A stretch of 64,000 nt of DNA, from NCBI GenBank assembly GCA_949316235.1, contig OX438753.1, forward strand, positions 22,686,801-22,750,800, written 5' to 3'. This DNA is from Oegoconia quadripuncta (lineage: Eukaryota; Arthropoda; Insecta; Lepidoptera; Autostichidae). The position numbers were made by a program, and so were the translations under genes. This document shows positions 30,703-42,047 of the stretch, in pieces (positions within the stretch are counted from its first letter, which is position 1; each line of letters begins with the position of its first letter). A model generated the notes under the pieces. It saw only the letters and a list, made by a program, of their open reading frames with translations, did not search any database and was not told the DNA's origin.

Positions 30703-31017
30703 GTTTGTTGAAAATTGTTCAATTGTTTTGAACATATATACCCTTTAGCACATTTGTTTTGTATACGATGGACCACATTAATATTTTTATTTTCTCGGGG
30801 GTTTCCTAAAATTTCCATTTTTATGTTATTTTTTTTATTTTGTCTCAATTTGTCAAATCTATAAGGTCAATTGAAATGTACTTGAAAACTTAATGTGGGG
30901 CATCGATTGAATACTTGGAAGATTGCGTGTTCAATTCACATCAGGGTCACCACTTTGTGCGCTTAGCTTAGAATCTTTTATCAGTTGTAATAATTTAGTA
31001 AGTAATCTTGGACATTT
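30703..31017. other. No gene recognised
   Basis: AT-rich; no family assigned. Confidence 0.35.
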
Positions 31018-31428
31018 TGTAGTGGTAGAGCCACGCTGTAAGCTAGTTTATCTTTTAGCTTGCAGCATGAATGGGCCGACTCGACCGGGGAAGTACCACC
31101 CTCTCGCAGAAGACCGACGTCTGAGTAGTGGCATTTTGCCACTGCGCTTCGTCCGGTGAGCGAGGGCGCCGGAGGCCCACCTTCCAGTCTCTCTCCAGAA
31201 TGGTAGCGGTATTTAAAGAGTTAGTACCCCAGGAGGGTACCAGCACTGCTGGAGAATCCCTCATCGCTCAGGCTGCCCTACTTATTCTGGGGTGGACACC
31301 TTCCTCAAAGGCCGGCAACGCATCTGTGACCCTTTTGGTGTTGCGGGTGTCCATGGGCGGCGGTGATTGCTTTCCATCAGGTGACCCGCATGCTCGTTTG
31401 CCGCCCTCTCATATAAATAAAAAAAAAT
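31018..31428 (+). mobile_element. SINE-like element, family D (HaSE2-like)
   Basis: GTAGTGGTAGAGCCACGCTG to TTTGCCGCCCTCTCATATAA and an A-tail; about 410 bp, GC-rich interior (GAGGGCGCCGGAGGCCCACC). Pattern matches a widespread lepidopteran SINE-like family whose 3' end is shared with an RTE LINE; naming by resemblance. Minus copy at 41011-41414. Confidence 0.7.
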
Positions 31429-31618
31429 GTGAGTGAGTCCGATACTCTTTAGAGTAGCCATGTTTAACTTGGGTTAAAGGGAATTTGACTTTTTTGTTGA
31501 TTGAATGTATTATCAAATTTATTATATTATTTATTGTCCAAATTATTTATTATTTAGTTTGGCTTTTACTTTTAATTTTTACCTATAGATTATTATTTAA
31601 TAGTGACTTTCCACCGAA

Positions 31619-32168
31619 TCTAACTAATATTATAAATGCAAAAGTTTGGATGTTTTATATTTGTTCAATCACATCGAAACAGCCTCCGTGGCTCAATGTA
31701 AACAACACTGAGTTTACGATTCGGAGGTCGCGGGTTCGATCCCCAGCGGGGTACATGTTTAAGTACTCGGTTTGGTTGGTGGTAGGGCATATTAAAATGT
31801 CCGCCTGGCTAGCTACCACCATCTTATCTAAATCTGCCGCCAAGCAGCAATGTTAATAGCATTGTTGTGTTCCGGTTGTCAGAGATAAGATAGCCAGTCC
31901 CCCAAATGTGTTGGGGTTTCCGGGTTAGTACGCTTCCACCTTCGACCTCATCTTCACTTAACATCAGGTGTGATTGAGGTCAAGTACGAACCCGTCGTGC
32001 ATAAAAAAAAAAAAAAAAAAACACGAATGAACAGATTTGGATGAAATTGATTGAACATACCCTGGAATATAAAGGATATTTCTTATCACGATAGAGTAGT
32101 AGTTCCCGCGGGACAAATAAATTTCCGCGATAAAGGGCACGCAGGCGAAGCCGCAGGCGATAGGCTAG
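31619..32168 (+). mobile_element. Lep1-like Helitron, interrupted by SINE A
   Basis: Starts TCTAACTAATATTATAAATGC after A and ends GGCGATAGGCTAG before T, with a GC-rich hairpin (GCAGGCGAAGCCGCAGGC) just inside the 3' end: the A|TC...CTAG|T hallmarks of Helitrons. SINE A at 31681-32021 is inserted in it. Confidence 0.8.
31681..32021 (+). mobile_element. tRNA-headed SINE, family A (full length)
   Basis: Complete copy from AGCCTCCGTGGCTCAATG to CCCGTCGTGCAT plus about 18 A. Longest A-tail among the copies here, suggesting a young insertion. Confidence 0.85.
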
Positions 32169-32181
32169 TTATTGTATAAAA

Positions 32182-32849
32182 ATTGTAATGAAACGTGAGT
32201 ATCTGTAATTGGCATAACTTTGGCTTATAGTAATAGTTTTTTTAATGATGCTGTTTATTACCTACCTTTGCCTTTTATACCTGTCACCATGTATGGATCT
32301 GAATGTTGGGCAATGAAAGAAACTGATGAAAGTAGAATGCATGTGGTAGAGATGAGAATGCTAAGATGGATGTGTGGTGTGACTAGAATGGATAAGATCA
32401 GGAATGAGTAGGTATCAGAGGAAGTCTAAAAGTGGCGCCAATAACAGAAAAGCTGAGGAGTAATAGGTTAGCATGGTTTGGGCACATTATGAGGAGGGAT
32501 GAAAGGCACGTAACAAGACGAGTGTTAAGTATGAATGTGGAGGGATACAGAGGTAGAGGAAGATCAAAAAAGGTGTGGGTAGACTGCGTGAGGAATGATA
32601 TGTGTGTGAAAGGGGTGAGTACGGAGATGACGGCTGATAGAGGAGAGTGGAAGAGGATGACATGTTGTGCCGACCCCACCTAGAGTGGGATAAGGGCAGG
32701 AAAATGAATGAATGATGCTGTTTATTCTGTATTATTTAAAAAATAAATTTACGCTGATATTGTGTACAATGTCAATCATTATAAAAAGTAATACACAAAT
32801 CCATACTCCAAAGTTATGCCAATTACAGATTCTCATGTTTTATTATAAT
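32182..32849. mobile_element. MITE family R split by an RTE insertion
   Basis: About 42-bp inverted arms at 32182-32223 and 32808-32849 sharing CTGTAATTGGCATAACTTTG. Removing the RTE and one target copy leaves about 200 bp. Starts only 13 bp after the Helitron. Confidence 0.7.
32260..32710 (+). mobile_element. RTE LINE family G, truncated insertion
   Basis: Encodes PVTMYGSECWAMKETDESRM, HVVEMRMLRWMCGVTRMDKI, then with a frameshift near 32405 APITEKLRSNRLAWFGHIMR and GYRGRGRSKKVWVDCVRNDM. Ends GGGCAGGAAAATGAATG. Flanked by a perfect 16-bp target duplication AATGATGCTGTTTATT (32244-32259 and 32711-32726). Confidence 0.92.
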
Positions 32850-33087
32850 GCAATCTCTAGTTAATGCTAACCAACTTTACTGAGTCTCACTAATTGTAAT
32901 TCCGGATCAGAGTTTTTTAATTTCTAAATTATAATACGAGTACTCAATACTAGATTTATGTACCTATTTATCTTTTAGATAATTTAAGGGTAATGCAGAT
33001 TTTCTACGCGTGCGTATTCGTTAGGCAGGCAAAAGGATAAATTCGCATAAGTTAGTATAAAATTTGAACGTGCAATTTTTGTCACTT

Positions 33088-33400
33088 TTTTTTTTTTTTC
33101 GCGGGGAAATGCTTTACGCGTAGCGCTCGCCTGGGGGACGGCGAGACGGTTATGTGGGACTCCCCTCCCTAACGGGAGGGATACCCACTAAAACCCCGCG
33201 GCGACCTTCTTCGGCAGTAGGGAGGACCTGGGAACGCATAGGCGGCTCCAGGTCCCCCCCCCGCCCCCCCTCACAAGGGGAGGCCCATTCCCGGAGGGCG
33301 TCTAGCGCACCCTCCGTAGGGGGCGTTGTTGTGCCTCACACCGCGATCAGCGAGCGGTATGAGGCGCGACAGGGCCCGATGCGACGACACCCCCCCCGGT
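33088..33400 (-). mobile_element. GC-rich retroelement 3' end, family E copy 2
   Basis: Poly-T then CGCGGGGAAATGC, ACTCCCCTCCCTAACGGGAG, CACTAAAACCCCGCGGCG, GGACCTGGGAACGCATAGG as in 8639-8992, with oligo-C runs. Ends at CGACGACACCCC. Retains the GACTCCCC block missing from copy 1. Confidence 0.65.
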
Positions 33401-33787
33401 TGAATTTTTGGCACTATATTCCGACTAAAGGAATTTATAGCATGATAGAGTAAGAATATGGCCTCAGTAATGCGTGGATTTTATCCATTTGCGAATTGCA
33501 CAGTCTGCCCTGTTGCGTGGCATGCGGCTAACCGTACACTCTACAGGTACGGTTCATGCGTCACTCGCTGATTAATTAATCATAATCCGCTTGCGGAGAA
33601 AAAAACGCATGACTGTCAATCCCCATTCGCGATTGTTTTTATACTATTGTGATTAAAAAGATTTAACCTGATATAAATTCCTAAATAGTACATACGTAGT
33701 TTTGAAATATCGCGCAATTTTTTTTTACAAGTACCTTTATGTTTTCGAATATCAAAGTACAGACGCAGTTCTACTGTTTTATTATTA
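33401..33787. other. Upstream region of the 33.9-kb promoter candidate
   Basis: No gene. A small inverted motif TACACTCTACAGGTACGG occurs near 33535. No repeat family assigned; could contain regulatory sequence for the downstream TATA promoter. Confidence 0.3.
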
Positions 33788-34074
33788 TGTATGGTTGGTG
33801 AGCGTTTAGAGTGACGACGCTTTCTTTACTCGCCAAGTCGCCGGCGCAGTCCAAACCACGCCTCGGCTAATATAAACGTCGATCGGCTTTAAAATATATC
33901 GTGAAGTGCGCTCGAAACCTTGCCCTGTATAAAACGACTGAGTGCGGTAAATATTCGCCGTAAACACGTGAAAAATAGTGAAAATACTACCTTGTGTGTT
34001 AAACAAAATTGTGTGTTTGTGAGTTTAGTATACATAGTGCAGTGTCATGGATGTATGGATTGTGTGGATTGTTT
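33788..34074 (+). promoter_or_regulatory. Candidate TATA promoter with short first exon and splice donor
   Basis: CpG-containing block, TATAAAA at 33928-33934, then a leader of insect 5'-UTR type (CACGTGAAAAATAGTG), first ATG at 34047 with G at -3, and a donor TTT|GTAAGG at 34075. From this ATG the exon would encode MDVWIVWIV (phase 1), a hydrophobic start like part of a signal peptide; from the next ATG (34055) MDCVDC in phase 2, matching the phase of the dnc exon. No repeat match. It may be a nested gene or another dnc promoter; transcription is not shown. Confidence 0.45.
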
Positions 34075-34254
34075 GTAAGGACTGTCGCACTAGGGTAAAG
34101 TAGCAAGGAAATATAATAATGTTTACATAATAAATAGTATGTTTATTTAATTGATCTTTTTGGTAGGGTTAATTAATTCTACAAATGCAGTGCCAATAGT
34201 TTGTGAAACAAATTACTGTCTACTTCATTTTGGAAAATAAAACATTATTTAAAG

Positions 34255-34862
34255 AAGGAGTTGTCAGAAAAACCTACCAACCAAAATTTTGGGCGATCCA
34301 TAGAATCGAACGCTAAAACAGCGGCTAAGAAGCTTGGCATTCTCCTTAAGGTCAGGAGATATTTCACACCAAAACAAATATTGGTGCTTTACCAGGCTCA
34401 GGTCCGCTCGTGCATGGAATACTGCCGTCACCTCTGGGATGGTTCAGCCAAGAACCAAGTCGCTGCACTAGATTCTGTGGAACGATGTGCCATGAGACTC
34501 CTAGGTGATAATTCGATGACTGCAAAATTGCAGAGCCTTGAACACCGTCGCAAAGTTGCCTGTCTCTCAGTTTTTTACAGGATGCATTTCGGGGAGTGTG
34601 CGTTAGATTAACATAATCTTATTCCACCGTCGCCCTCCCACATTCGCACTAAGAAGTTCGACTCTTCATTCATCATCCGAACAGCCAAAGCATGGAACTC
34701 TCTTCCGGCGTCAGTCTTCCTGGAATCCTACAACCTTGGGATCTTCAAGAGCAGAGTGAATAGGCATTTACTAGGATCGCGTGCTACATCTTCGACCACA
34801 TCACCACTTTCCATCAAGTGAGATTGTGGCCAAACGCAAATCCAGTCAATCATAAAAAAAAA
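34255..34862 (+). mobile_element. Jockey-like LINE C-terminal region, family I
   Basis: Encodes NAKTAAKKLGILLKVRRYF, LYQAQVRSCMEYCRHLWDGS, LDSVERCAMRLLGDNS, LEHRRKVACLSVFYRMHFGE, then after a break IIRTAKAWNSLPASVFLESY, NLGIFKSRVNRHLLGSRA. About 20 residues are deleted at the join near 34630-34650. Ends with poly-A at 34853-34865. Confidence 0.8.
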
Positions 34863-34865
34863 AAA

Positions 34866-35582
34866 ATTTTTTTGAATTTTTAAACAGAAGGTAAACGACC
34901 TGTACTGGCTTAACTCTCAATTCCGCCTCCAGGTTTGTGTGTATTTTTATTTAATATAACAAATGGAAAAGGATAATTTATCTTTATCTACAACAATCTA
35001 ATTATATAAAAAGCAGTATCGATGGAGTAGCTAATTAAAGTTAACCCCTATTAATTCTCCCCATTTGGGTGGCTAGCAGGATTCTAATTCGCAATTAGTC
35101 TAATTGAGTATCGTTTGGTTAGAAGGTTCATGTAGAATAGTGGGTAATGTTTGTGGACTGGCAAAATGGGGTCACTGTAATGGAATAAAATCTTTAAACA
35201 GGATAAGGCTGCCGTGCCACCACTAGCAACAGGCTATGGCTCGTTTATAGCCTAAAAAATGTTAATGTCATGCGCAGCGAATTCGCGTGCCAGCTTGAAA
35301 CAAATTGTTTTCGTATTGATATGGGATTCAATGTGAAGACCGATAGGCTTCATAATTGCGACAATATTACGCAGCAATAAAGAATAGAGTGATTGAAATT
35401 CAATTAAAATAATAAAATGTGTAGCCTTAAATTATCAGCTCTTCGCAGAGCTAATGTAAAATTACACCAAAATATATCATGATAAGGTTAAAGTCAGTGT
35501 GCGTTCTACGGCGGTTGAGTGCTGGCAGAAACGTGAAAGACTCACAATAAAATATGTAGTTTAAAAAACTAAGAAACACGCA
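34866..35582. other. No gene recognised
   Basis: Unique AT-rich DNA without a convincing ORF or repeat match. Confidence 0.4.
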
Positions 35583-35820
35583 ATAGTTCCACCATCCACC
35601 TCCTGGCTCAATCATCAGACCCTGCACACTAAGTGTATTATATTGAAATCGTTAAAACGAATCATATAAGCCCAAACTTGATGAGTTTACACTAGTAAAC
35701 CCACTAAAGCCAGGAAGTGGAACTCTTTAGTACTCAGATAATCTCCAAGATACCAACTTATAGTATTGTCATCCGAACTGCAACTGAAGCATGGACATAG
35801 CTTATTATTCATATAATTAT
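35583..35820 (+). repeat. Dispersed repeat family A copy
   Basis: CTCCTGGCTCAATCATCAGA, AAGCCCAAACTTGATGAG, TATTGTCATCCGAACTGCAA, matching 47511-47810 and 56256-56480. Confidence 0.5.
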
Positions 35821-36000
35821 CAAATCATAAATTGAAACGCGTAATCCGTTTAAAAGAGCAACCCTAGAGTTTCTCGCTCGTTTTTCTCTGGGGTGTCAGC
35901 TTTGTGAATGAGCAGTAAATTTAAATAGTAATATTAATAGTGACGTTTTCAAGTGATAATTTTATCCTATGAAATAACATATTTTGATTTGATTTGAACT
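35821..36000 (+). mobile_element. LINE family F 3' UTR
   Basis: AAAGAGCAACCCTAGAGTTTC, GGTGTCAGCTTTGTGAATGA, GTGACGTTTTCAAGTGATAA and a TTTGATTTGATTT end. Confidence 0.65.
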
Positions 36001-36514
36001 ACATAATATAGGTAGATACCAGTGTTAAAAATAAAGTTTTTCAGGAAACCAAACGCTATAAAATATAACGGGAACAGCGAAGTTTTTAATAATCAGTCAA
36101 ACAATATTTTAGCCAAATTTGGAACCTACTGCAAGTATAATAAATGCGATTTTTAATGAGCTAGTAAATAGCAAACTACGAGCGAAGCTATGTTAAGCTA
36201 TTCTTGAGCTATAAACTATGACATGTCAGTTCCTCGAGCAAAGCTTTATTGTTCTCGGTACTGCTTTATTCCTTTCCTCCTATGCATTAAAGTGTATTTG
36301 TTTTGAGTTTAAAACCGTTCACAACATGAACCACCCAATCAATAGTCGACATCCCATCCATTATTTATTATGTAACCGAACTGCATGACATTAAATTGTT
36401 CATGCATTTATCATAAGAGTATGGACATTGGACAATTCAATGCTCTTTCATCTACATATAATTTATTAATAATTTGAAATATTTTGAAATTGTACCCCCG
36501 ACATATAATTACGG
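36001..36514. other. No gene recognised
   Basis: Unique AT-rich DNA. Confidence 0.4.
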
Positions 36515-36660
36515 GTGTAATTTGAAGGCGTTGTGTGATCGTGGTTTGACCATAACCTCATCAGTTGGATAGTGAAGATGAAGTCGAAGATGAAGCGCGC
36601 GAACTCAGTAGATGCCTATTCAGCCTGCTCTTGACGATACCAGGGTTGTCGGTTGTGTAT
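36515..36660 (-). mobile_element. Jockey-like LINE tail, family I (minus strand)
   Basis: Reverse complement gives ATCGTCAAGAGCAGGCTGAA-TAGGCATCTACT and CTTCATCTTCGAC, matching the FKSRVNRHLL region and 3' UTR of 34740-34850. Strongly diverged. Confidence 0.55.
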
Positions 36661-36754
36661 GTGTTTCCGTATGTCTGGAGGTGTCTCATAATGTATGGTT
36701 GAGTACATTTCTTTACATCAAAGACTAAACGCTGTACAGATTCTTTAAATGATT

Positions 36755-37255
36755 TCAGACTTCAAGCATTTATTTCAACGTAAGATGCATGATATCATTT
36801 GTTGAATGTCAATTTAAATCTACTGGAAATAAAAAAGGCTTATTGCATTTATCTGTCAGTCGGTATGTCCAAACTAGGTACTACCGCTTCGGAAAGTGAA
36901 ATCATCTGTGGGAAAAGAAGCGGCGCAAGAAACCCACAGGATCATTGTTGTCCTCTTTTTTTTTAAATAAAGTATAGAACTAATACAATTTTATAATTTT
37001 GGGGAGCTGGTCGAAGTACACCAAGCGTGTTTGTCATTGAGGTAGTCACAAATTTTATGATAACCTTTTTTTGCTAATGTTATTTTGATATGATCTTTAA
37101 ATTTTTTCTCAGTTAGATTAATGATATTCTCAGGTATAAGGTTATAAAAGCGTATACAGTGTCCCACAAATGATGTATTAACTTTGCTTAGTCTGAACAT
37201 AGGGGTAGCCAATTTGTTCTTATATCTCAAATTTAAATTTTGACTTTGACATTGA
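36755..37255 (-). mobile_element. LINE 3' end, family N copy 1
   Basis: Minus-strand frame 36991-37269 reads NLRYKNKLATPMFRLSKVNT, SFVGHCIRFYNLIPENIINL, KKFKDHIKITLAKKGYHKIC, DYLNDKHAW. Related to family F but a distinct lineage. The 3' UTR runs to CTTCAAGCATTTATTTCAAC at 36757. Copy 2 at 39905-40570. Confidence 0.7.
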
Positions 37256-37258
37256 CTT

Positions 37259-37390
37259 GTTTTATGCACAACTGGTTTGCAATTGATGTCACACCTGATG
37301 TTAAGTGCAGATGAGGCTGAAGCTCGAAGCGTACTGACCCGGATAGTCTACCTTATTTGGGGAACTGGCTATCTTATCTATGACAACCAT
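37259..37390 (-). mobile_element. SINE family A, 3' part
   Basis: TTATGCACAACTGGTTTGCA, CACCTGATGTTAAGTGCAGA, AAGCGTACTGACCCGGA, GGGGAACTGGCTATCTTATC; breaks off before the head. Confidence 0.7.
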
Positions 37391-37563
37391 GATTGATGGA
37401 AATCGGTTAAGGTTAAGCCGTTTCGAAAATATGAAGGTTTGATTTATCTGGATGACATATTCGCATGTTTTATGTTAGAAGTTCTATATTAAATACAATC
37501 ACAATTGAAAAGGCATATTGACGTTTTATAAAAATTCTCTTTTCTGATGTATGTCATTACTTC

Positions 37564-38120
37564 TCAGTCGCAAATCAAATCAAATCAAAAATGTTTTATT
37601 TCGTAGGTCATAAGAATAACATTTGAAATCGTCATGACATACAGTTATCGCTCATTCACTAGGCAGTCTCCCCAGAGAAGAACGAGCAAGAAACTCAGGG
37701 GTTGCTCTTTTTAAATAAGCCAATACAAATACAATTTGGAATAATTGTTAAATTTATGATTCGACAAAGAAAAATAAGAATAGAATATACTGGATATTGC
37801 CGAGCGGTTCTGTCCACGCATTCTTATCATCCAGATAGTCGGAAGTTTTATAATAGCCTTTGGCACATAGTTTCTGTTTAATGGTTGTTTTAAATTTATT
37901 TAAAGGCAAATTTTGAATGTCTACCGGAACCTTATTATAAAAGCCTATACATTGTCCCTTGAATGACTTAGTGACTTTGTCTAAGCAACTGCTATGGACA
38001 GCAAGTTTATTTTTATATCTTGTATTTACATTGTGTATTTCACAATTTTTCCTAAATAAATGCAGATTCTTTCTTACGTACATTAAGTTTTCGTAAATAT
38101 ATTGCGATGCCAAACTTATT
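37564..38120 (-). mobile_element. LINE family F, best-preserved C-terminus
   Basis: Minus-strand open frame 37754-38113: MASQYIYENLMYVRKNLHLF, HNVNTRYKNKLAVHSSCLDK, VTKSFKGQCIGFYNKVPVD, IQNLPLNKFKTTIKQKLCAK, GYYKTSDYLDDKNAW. 3' UTR and a (TTTGA)n-type tail end at 37564. No RT domain; 5'-truncated. Confidence 0.8.
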
Positions 38121-38470
38121 TTATTGGAAATTTATTAATCGGTTTCATCGAATTTTATTAATCGGTTTTGTTATTTTATTGGAAATATAATGTAAAATTA
38201 CTTTCTCAAGGTGCTCTTGTCTGTTATTCCTGCGTATTACTGGTATATCCAGCTTCCACATTTTAACTGGGTTTTTTGATTTTTATAGTTATTATTTATA
38301 TTATCTGTATTGCTTTTTTCTTTAAAACACTAACCGCCATTCTCACTTACCAGCCTTTAACGTACTAAAATAAACGGTTTTTCTCTTCGTCTTAGCGAGT
38401 CGATGTCAAAAATATCAAATTCTTAATTCAAGTTTCACTTAAAACCCGGTTATTACGATTTAATGTTTAT
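38121..38470. other. No gene recognised
   Basis: AT-rich with a short local duplication (ATCGGTTT...ATTTTATTGGAAAT twice near 38120-38190). Confidence 0.4.
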
Positions 38471-38473
38471 TTA

Positions 38474-38770
38474 AAAGAGCGGGTGAGTGCCCTTCCACCT
38501 TCGGCCTTATCTTCAGTTAACATCAAGAGTAATCGAGGTCAAGCGTTAAATAGTTCTTTGACAGTGAATATTATATTTAATTTATTTAGATGATAAACAT
38601 CTCTGGACATGACCAGCTTGTTCGCATGCCAGGCTATTTCACGTATTATTGTGCCTTTTAAAACTGTTTTTAACTTATTCTTTTCATGGGTAAATTACCT
38701 TTTGAATAAGCAGTAGCTTAAAAAATGTAAAATCTGAGTATTTTTAGTGTACCCACAAAATATTTTTTTT
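38474..38770 (+). mobile_element. SINE A 3' scrap followed by LINE F 3' UTR
   Basis: 38474-38547 (CTTCCACCTTCGGCCTTATC, AGTTAACATCA, ATCGAGGTCAAGCG) is a degraded SINE A end. 38570-38770 (GATGATAAACATCTCTGGAC, CAGCTTGTTCGCATGCCAGG) matches 665-900. Confidence 0.55.
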
Positions 38771-39437
38771 TTTACTTTGAAATATTTCCCGACAAAAGAC
38801 AACAGGTGCTATGTGTTTGGCGCCGTGGTGTGTGTGAGCAGTCTTTGTCCTGACGTATCTTAATATAGGTATTAACATACGTCACGACAGTTATGGTGGG
38901 CCCATTAGGAGCTAATACCTTAAAAAAATCATTGAACTTGTAGCACAGGATCAATATAGCATGCTTGAAGCATGGTAAATGGAGTAAGTTAATTTATAAA
39001 CAAACATCAATAAGATTGAAAAATAAGAAAATTATTAATGTTATACCGAAGTATAAATTACTATACTACTATAAGTATAAATACTATATATATGTATAAT
39101 GGATAGGTTATGTGGTATATTTATTTATATATATATATATATTTTTATCTTATTTTTTTTTATAAAATAATTTTCAAATGTTGTGTACACTATTTTCTGC
39201 CCAATCTAATAAACACTATGTATCTCAAAGGTTTGCTGGTAGAAAACTCTATCGGAGTTAAGCTCGCCTTTGTACATTTTATATACAATGCATATTTCTG
39301 TAATAATTTTGTGTACAATAAAGATATTAAGATAAGATATTAATACTTAACTTACTAAGAATAAACTAGGGAAAAGGTTCTTAGTCGTGTTTGATGAAAA
39401 TCGGTTCAGCCGTTTCCAAGATATTTAACTTTAACTC
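38771..39437 (+). other. Unassigned stretch with a LINE-type tail
   Basis: 39160-39350 has the form of a LINE 3' UTR (AACTCTATCGGAGTTAAGCTCG, GTACAATAAAGATATTAAG, AAGATA repeats). 38771-39159 is AT-rich with a (TA)n-like run near 39125-39140. 39370-39437 holds a family Z string (GAAAATCGGTTCAGCCGTTT). Confidence 0.4.
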
Positions 39438-39917
39438 ATTTTTTTAATACGCAACATAGGTATTTGCACTTAACCTCAATGGCACCTGATGTTAAGTGAA
39501 GATGAAAAGCGTGGAAGCGTGGTCACACGGTACTCCAATGTTATTTTGGGGCTGTCTCATCTCTTACATCCGCAATCTTGAAAGATGCCTATTCACCATG
39601 TTCACTATGTCACTATCCTTAACACGTCCAAATTGAAGTGCCCCAAAGATACATACAGTCACAACCGTTATCCAAAATGGGGTGGTCAGAAAAGTCCCAA
39701 ACAATAATGTTTGGTTATTCCAAACTTTAATGATTGGAACAACATCCACGGTTCACCTTATGAAATATACAGAAATGCACACGCGACAGGGGGTGAGCCT
39801 ATCGCCGTTGAAACTTGTAAAATTATATATGTTTTTTGGTGGAAAGTCCCTTAGTTGCCTTTTGGAAGAGACGGGTTGGTTCTATTCTAATTGAGTGCCG
39901 AAACTACACAGCACAAA
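39438..39917 (-). repeat. SINE A 3' scrap plus dispersed repeat family C
   Basis: 39438-39567 is a diverged SINE A end (ACCTGATGTTAAGTGAAGAT). 39600-39917 is a full family C copy (GGGGTGGTCAGAAAAGTCCC, ATGCACACGCGACAGGGGGTG, AGCCTATCGCCGTTG). Confidence 0.5.
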
Positions 39918-40570
39918 CTTCAAACTTCAAGCATTTATTTCAACGTAAGATACATGATATCATTTGTTGAATGTCAATTTAAATCTACTGGAAATAAAAA
40001 AAAGTTGATTGTATTTATCTGTCAGTCGGTATGTCCAAGCTACTACCGCTTCGAAAAGGGAAATCACCTGTGGGTAAAGAAGCGGCGCAAGAAACCCACA
40101 GGATCATTGTTGTCCTTTTTTTTTAATAAAGTATATAACTAATACAATTTTATAATTTTGGGGAGCTGGTCGAAGTACACCAAGCGTGTTTGTCCTTCAG
40201 GTAGTCACTAATTTTATAATAACCCTTTTTTGCTAATGTTATTTTGACATGATCTTTAAATTTTTTCTCAGTTAGATTATATTATTATAGGGGCATATGT
40301 TTGTGTGATGAATACGGACATGTGTACCCGAGTTATGGATGTTTTATAATAAGTATTTATTTACAAAAAAAATATGTATTTATGTAGTATATCAACCATC
40401 TGGTATCCACAACTCAAGCCTATAGTTTGCTTACTGTGAAACTAGATGGCGCTGTGTGTATGTCTAAGTATATTTATTTATTAATGATATTCTCAGGTAT
40501 AAGGTTATGAAAGTGCACAGCTTTATATGATCGCCTTTCCTTATTAAATATAAGTGGAGTTACGTGTTTA
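39905..40570 (-). mobile_element. LINE family N copy 2, split by SINE C
   Basis: Matches 36755-37255 from CTTCAAGCATTTATTTCAAC to TTTTCTCAGTTAGATTA (40278), and again from TTAATGATATTCTCAGGTATAAG (about 40487). SINE C occupies the gap. Confidence 0.75.
40279..40486 (+). mobile_element. SINE family C, head-less copy
   Basis: Begins at GGGGCATATGTTTGTGTGATG just after the tRNA-like head and runs to TAGATGGCGCTGTGTGTATG and an (ATTT)n tail. Confidence 0.75.
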
Positions 40571-41010
40571 TGTAAATTGTGGAATTGCCTCATCTTTATA
40601 GCTTCTGAATTCTGACTTCTGCCAACGGATCTACGCAGACCATCGCTCAATTTAACACTAAAGCAATTACAATAATTTATCTAAACTGTAATTGCCTTCG
40701 TTTTGAGGTCAGCTACAATTTGACACTACATAATTAGTCATACGGGAATCTATTTGTATTCATCAGAGCGTTCTGTCTCTACCAATGACAGTTTTAGATA
40801 AAATTCTCTCAAAGCGAAATGGAAAGCTGAAATAGAAAGATGTTTTATACTACCGATAAAAATAAGGAAAACAATTATTACAGTATGCTGTATTTATTTT
40901 ATTGATTTATTTATCATTTATTGCACACAAGAAAAAAAAATACAGATACAACATAATAGAGACGACGACATAATAGAGACAGGTTCTGCTTATTTCTACA
41001 ATGAAATTTT
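40571..41010 (-). other. Unassigned, ending in a minus-strand retro tail
   Basis: 40905-41010 (TTTATCATTTATTGCACACAAG) has the look of a minus-strand LINE tail. The rest is unassigned. Confidence 0.35.
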
Positions 41011-41414
41011 TTATTTTTTTTTTTATATGAGAGGGCGGCAAACGAGCATGCGGGTCTCCTGATGGAAAGCAATCACCGCCGCCCATGGGCACCCGCAACA
41101 CCAAAAGGGTCACAGATGCGTTGCCGGCCTTTGAGGAAGGTGTCCACCCCAGAATAAGTAGGGCAGCCTGAGCGATGAGGGATTATTCTCCAGCAGTGCT
41201 GGTACCCTCCTGGGGTACTAACTCTTTAATACCGCTACCATTCTGGAGAGAGACTGGAAGGTGGGCCTCCGGCGCCCTCGCTCACCGGACGAAGCGCAGT
41301 GGCAAAATGCCACTACTCAGACGTCGGACTTCTGCGAGAGGGTGGTACTTCCCCGGTCGAGCCGGCCCATTCATGCTGCAAGCTAATAGCTTACAGCGTG
41401 GCTCTACCACTACA
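41011..41414 (-). mobile_element. SINE-like element, family D (full length)
   Basis: Poly-T, TATATGAGAGGGCGGCAAAC to GCGTGGCTCTACCACTAC; near-collinear with 31018-31428 in reverse orientation. Open frames inside are spurious. Confidence 0.75.
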
Positions 41415-42047
41415 AATTTCTTCCAGCAGACCTACGAAAGAGAGATATGACTGAAAGAGGCAGATAGGACGTGCACAGTGGAAATCTAAAGAAATGAATA
41501 AATATGATAGATGAAAAAATAACTGAATATAAATATAACTACATACTAATAAGTACATAAATACATAAATAAGTACATATTTCAATACATACGAATATAA
41601 AGTATAACATACATATAATACACGGAATAACACAATGAAATGGAAAGGTAATGTTCCTTAACTCTTTTCCTAAAGTTATGCTGTATGTTGTAGCACACAC
41701 ATACTCTACTGTATCCTGATGTTACTTTTATGGATTGTTATAAAATATGTTCATCCAATTGCTTTGGAACTTATGGTATGTGTGTAACTGGAGATACAAA
41801 TAAACGATTTGTCTATCTATCTATCTATCTTATTACAGTTAGCGAATGTCGCTGAACACAGTAAAGTTATTTGAAAACTAAACATTAAGTGCTTACTTAA
41901 GAGTAGACAAATGCTCTTAGTTTTCCCTTAGGAAATAACTTGGAAAAACAACTAAAGTCCATAAGAAATGTACGCATACCACTGTAAACGATAGTATTTA
42001 TGTGCTCAGTACATATCTAAGTGCTGTGTGGTTTCGGCACTTACCTA
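41415..42047. other. Unassigned, with a (TCTA)n-tailed retro end
   Basis: 41690-41832 resembles a LINE 3' UTR (GGAGATACAAATAAACGATT) ending in (TCTA)n at 41811-41830. Remaining sequence, including the TACATA-rich 41530-41620 stretch, is unassigned. Confidence 0.4.
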
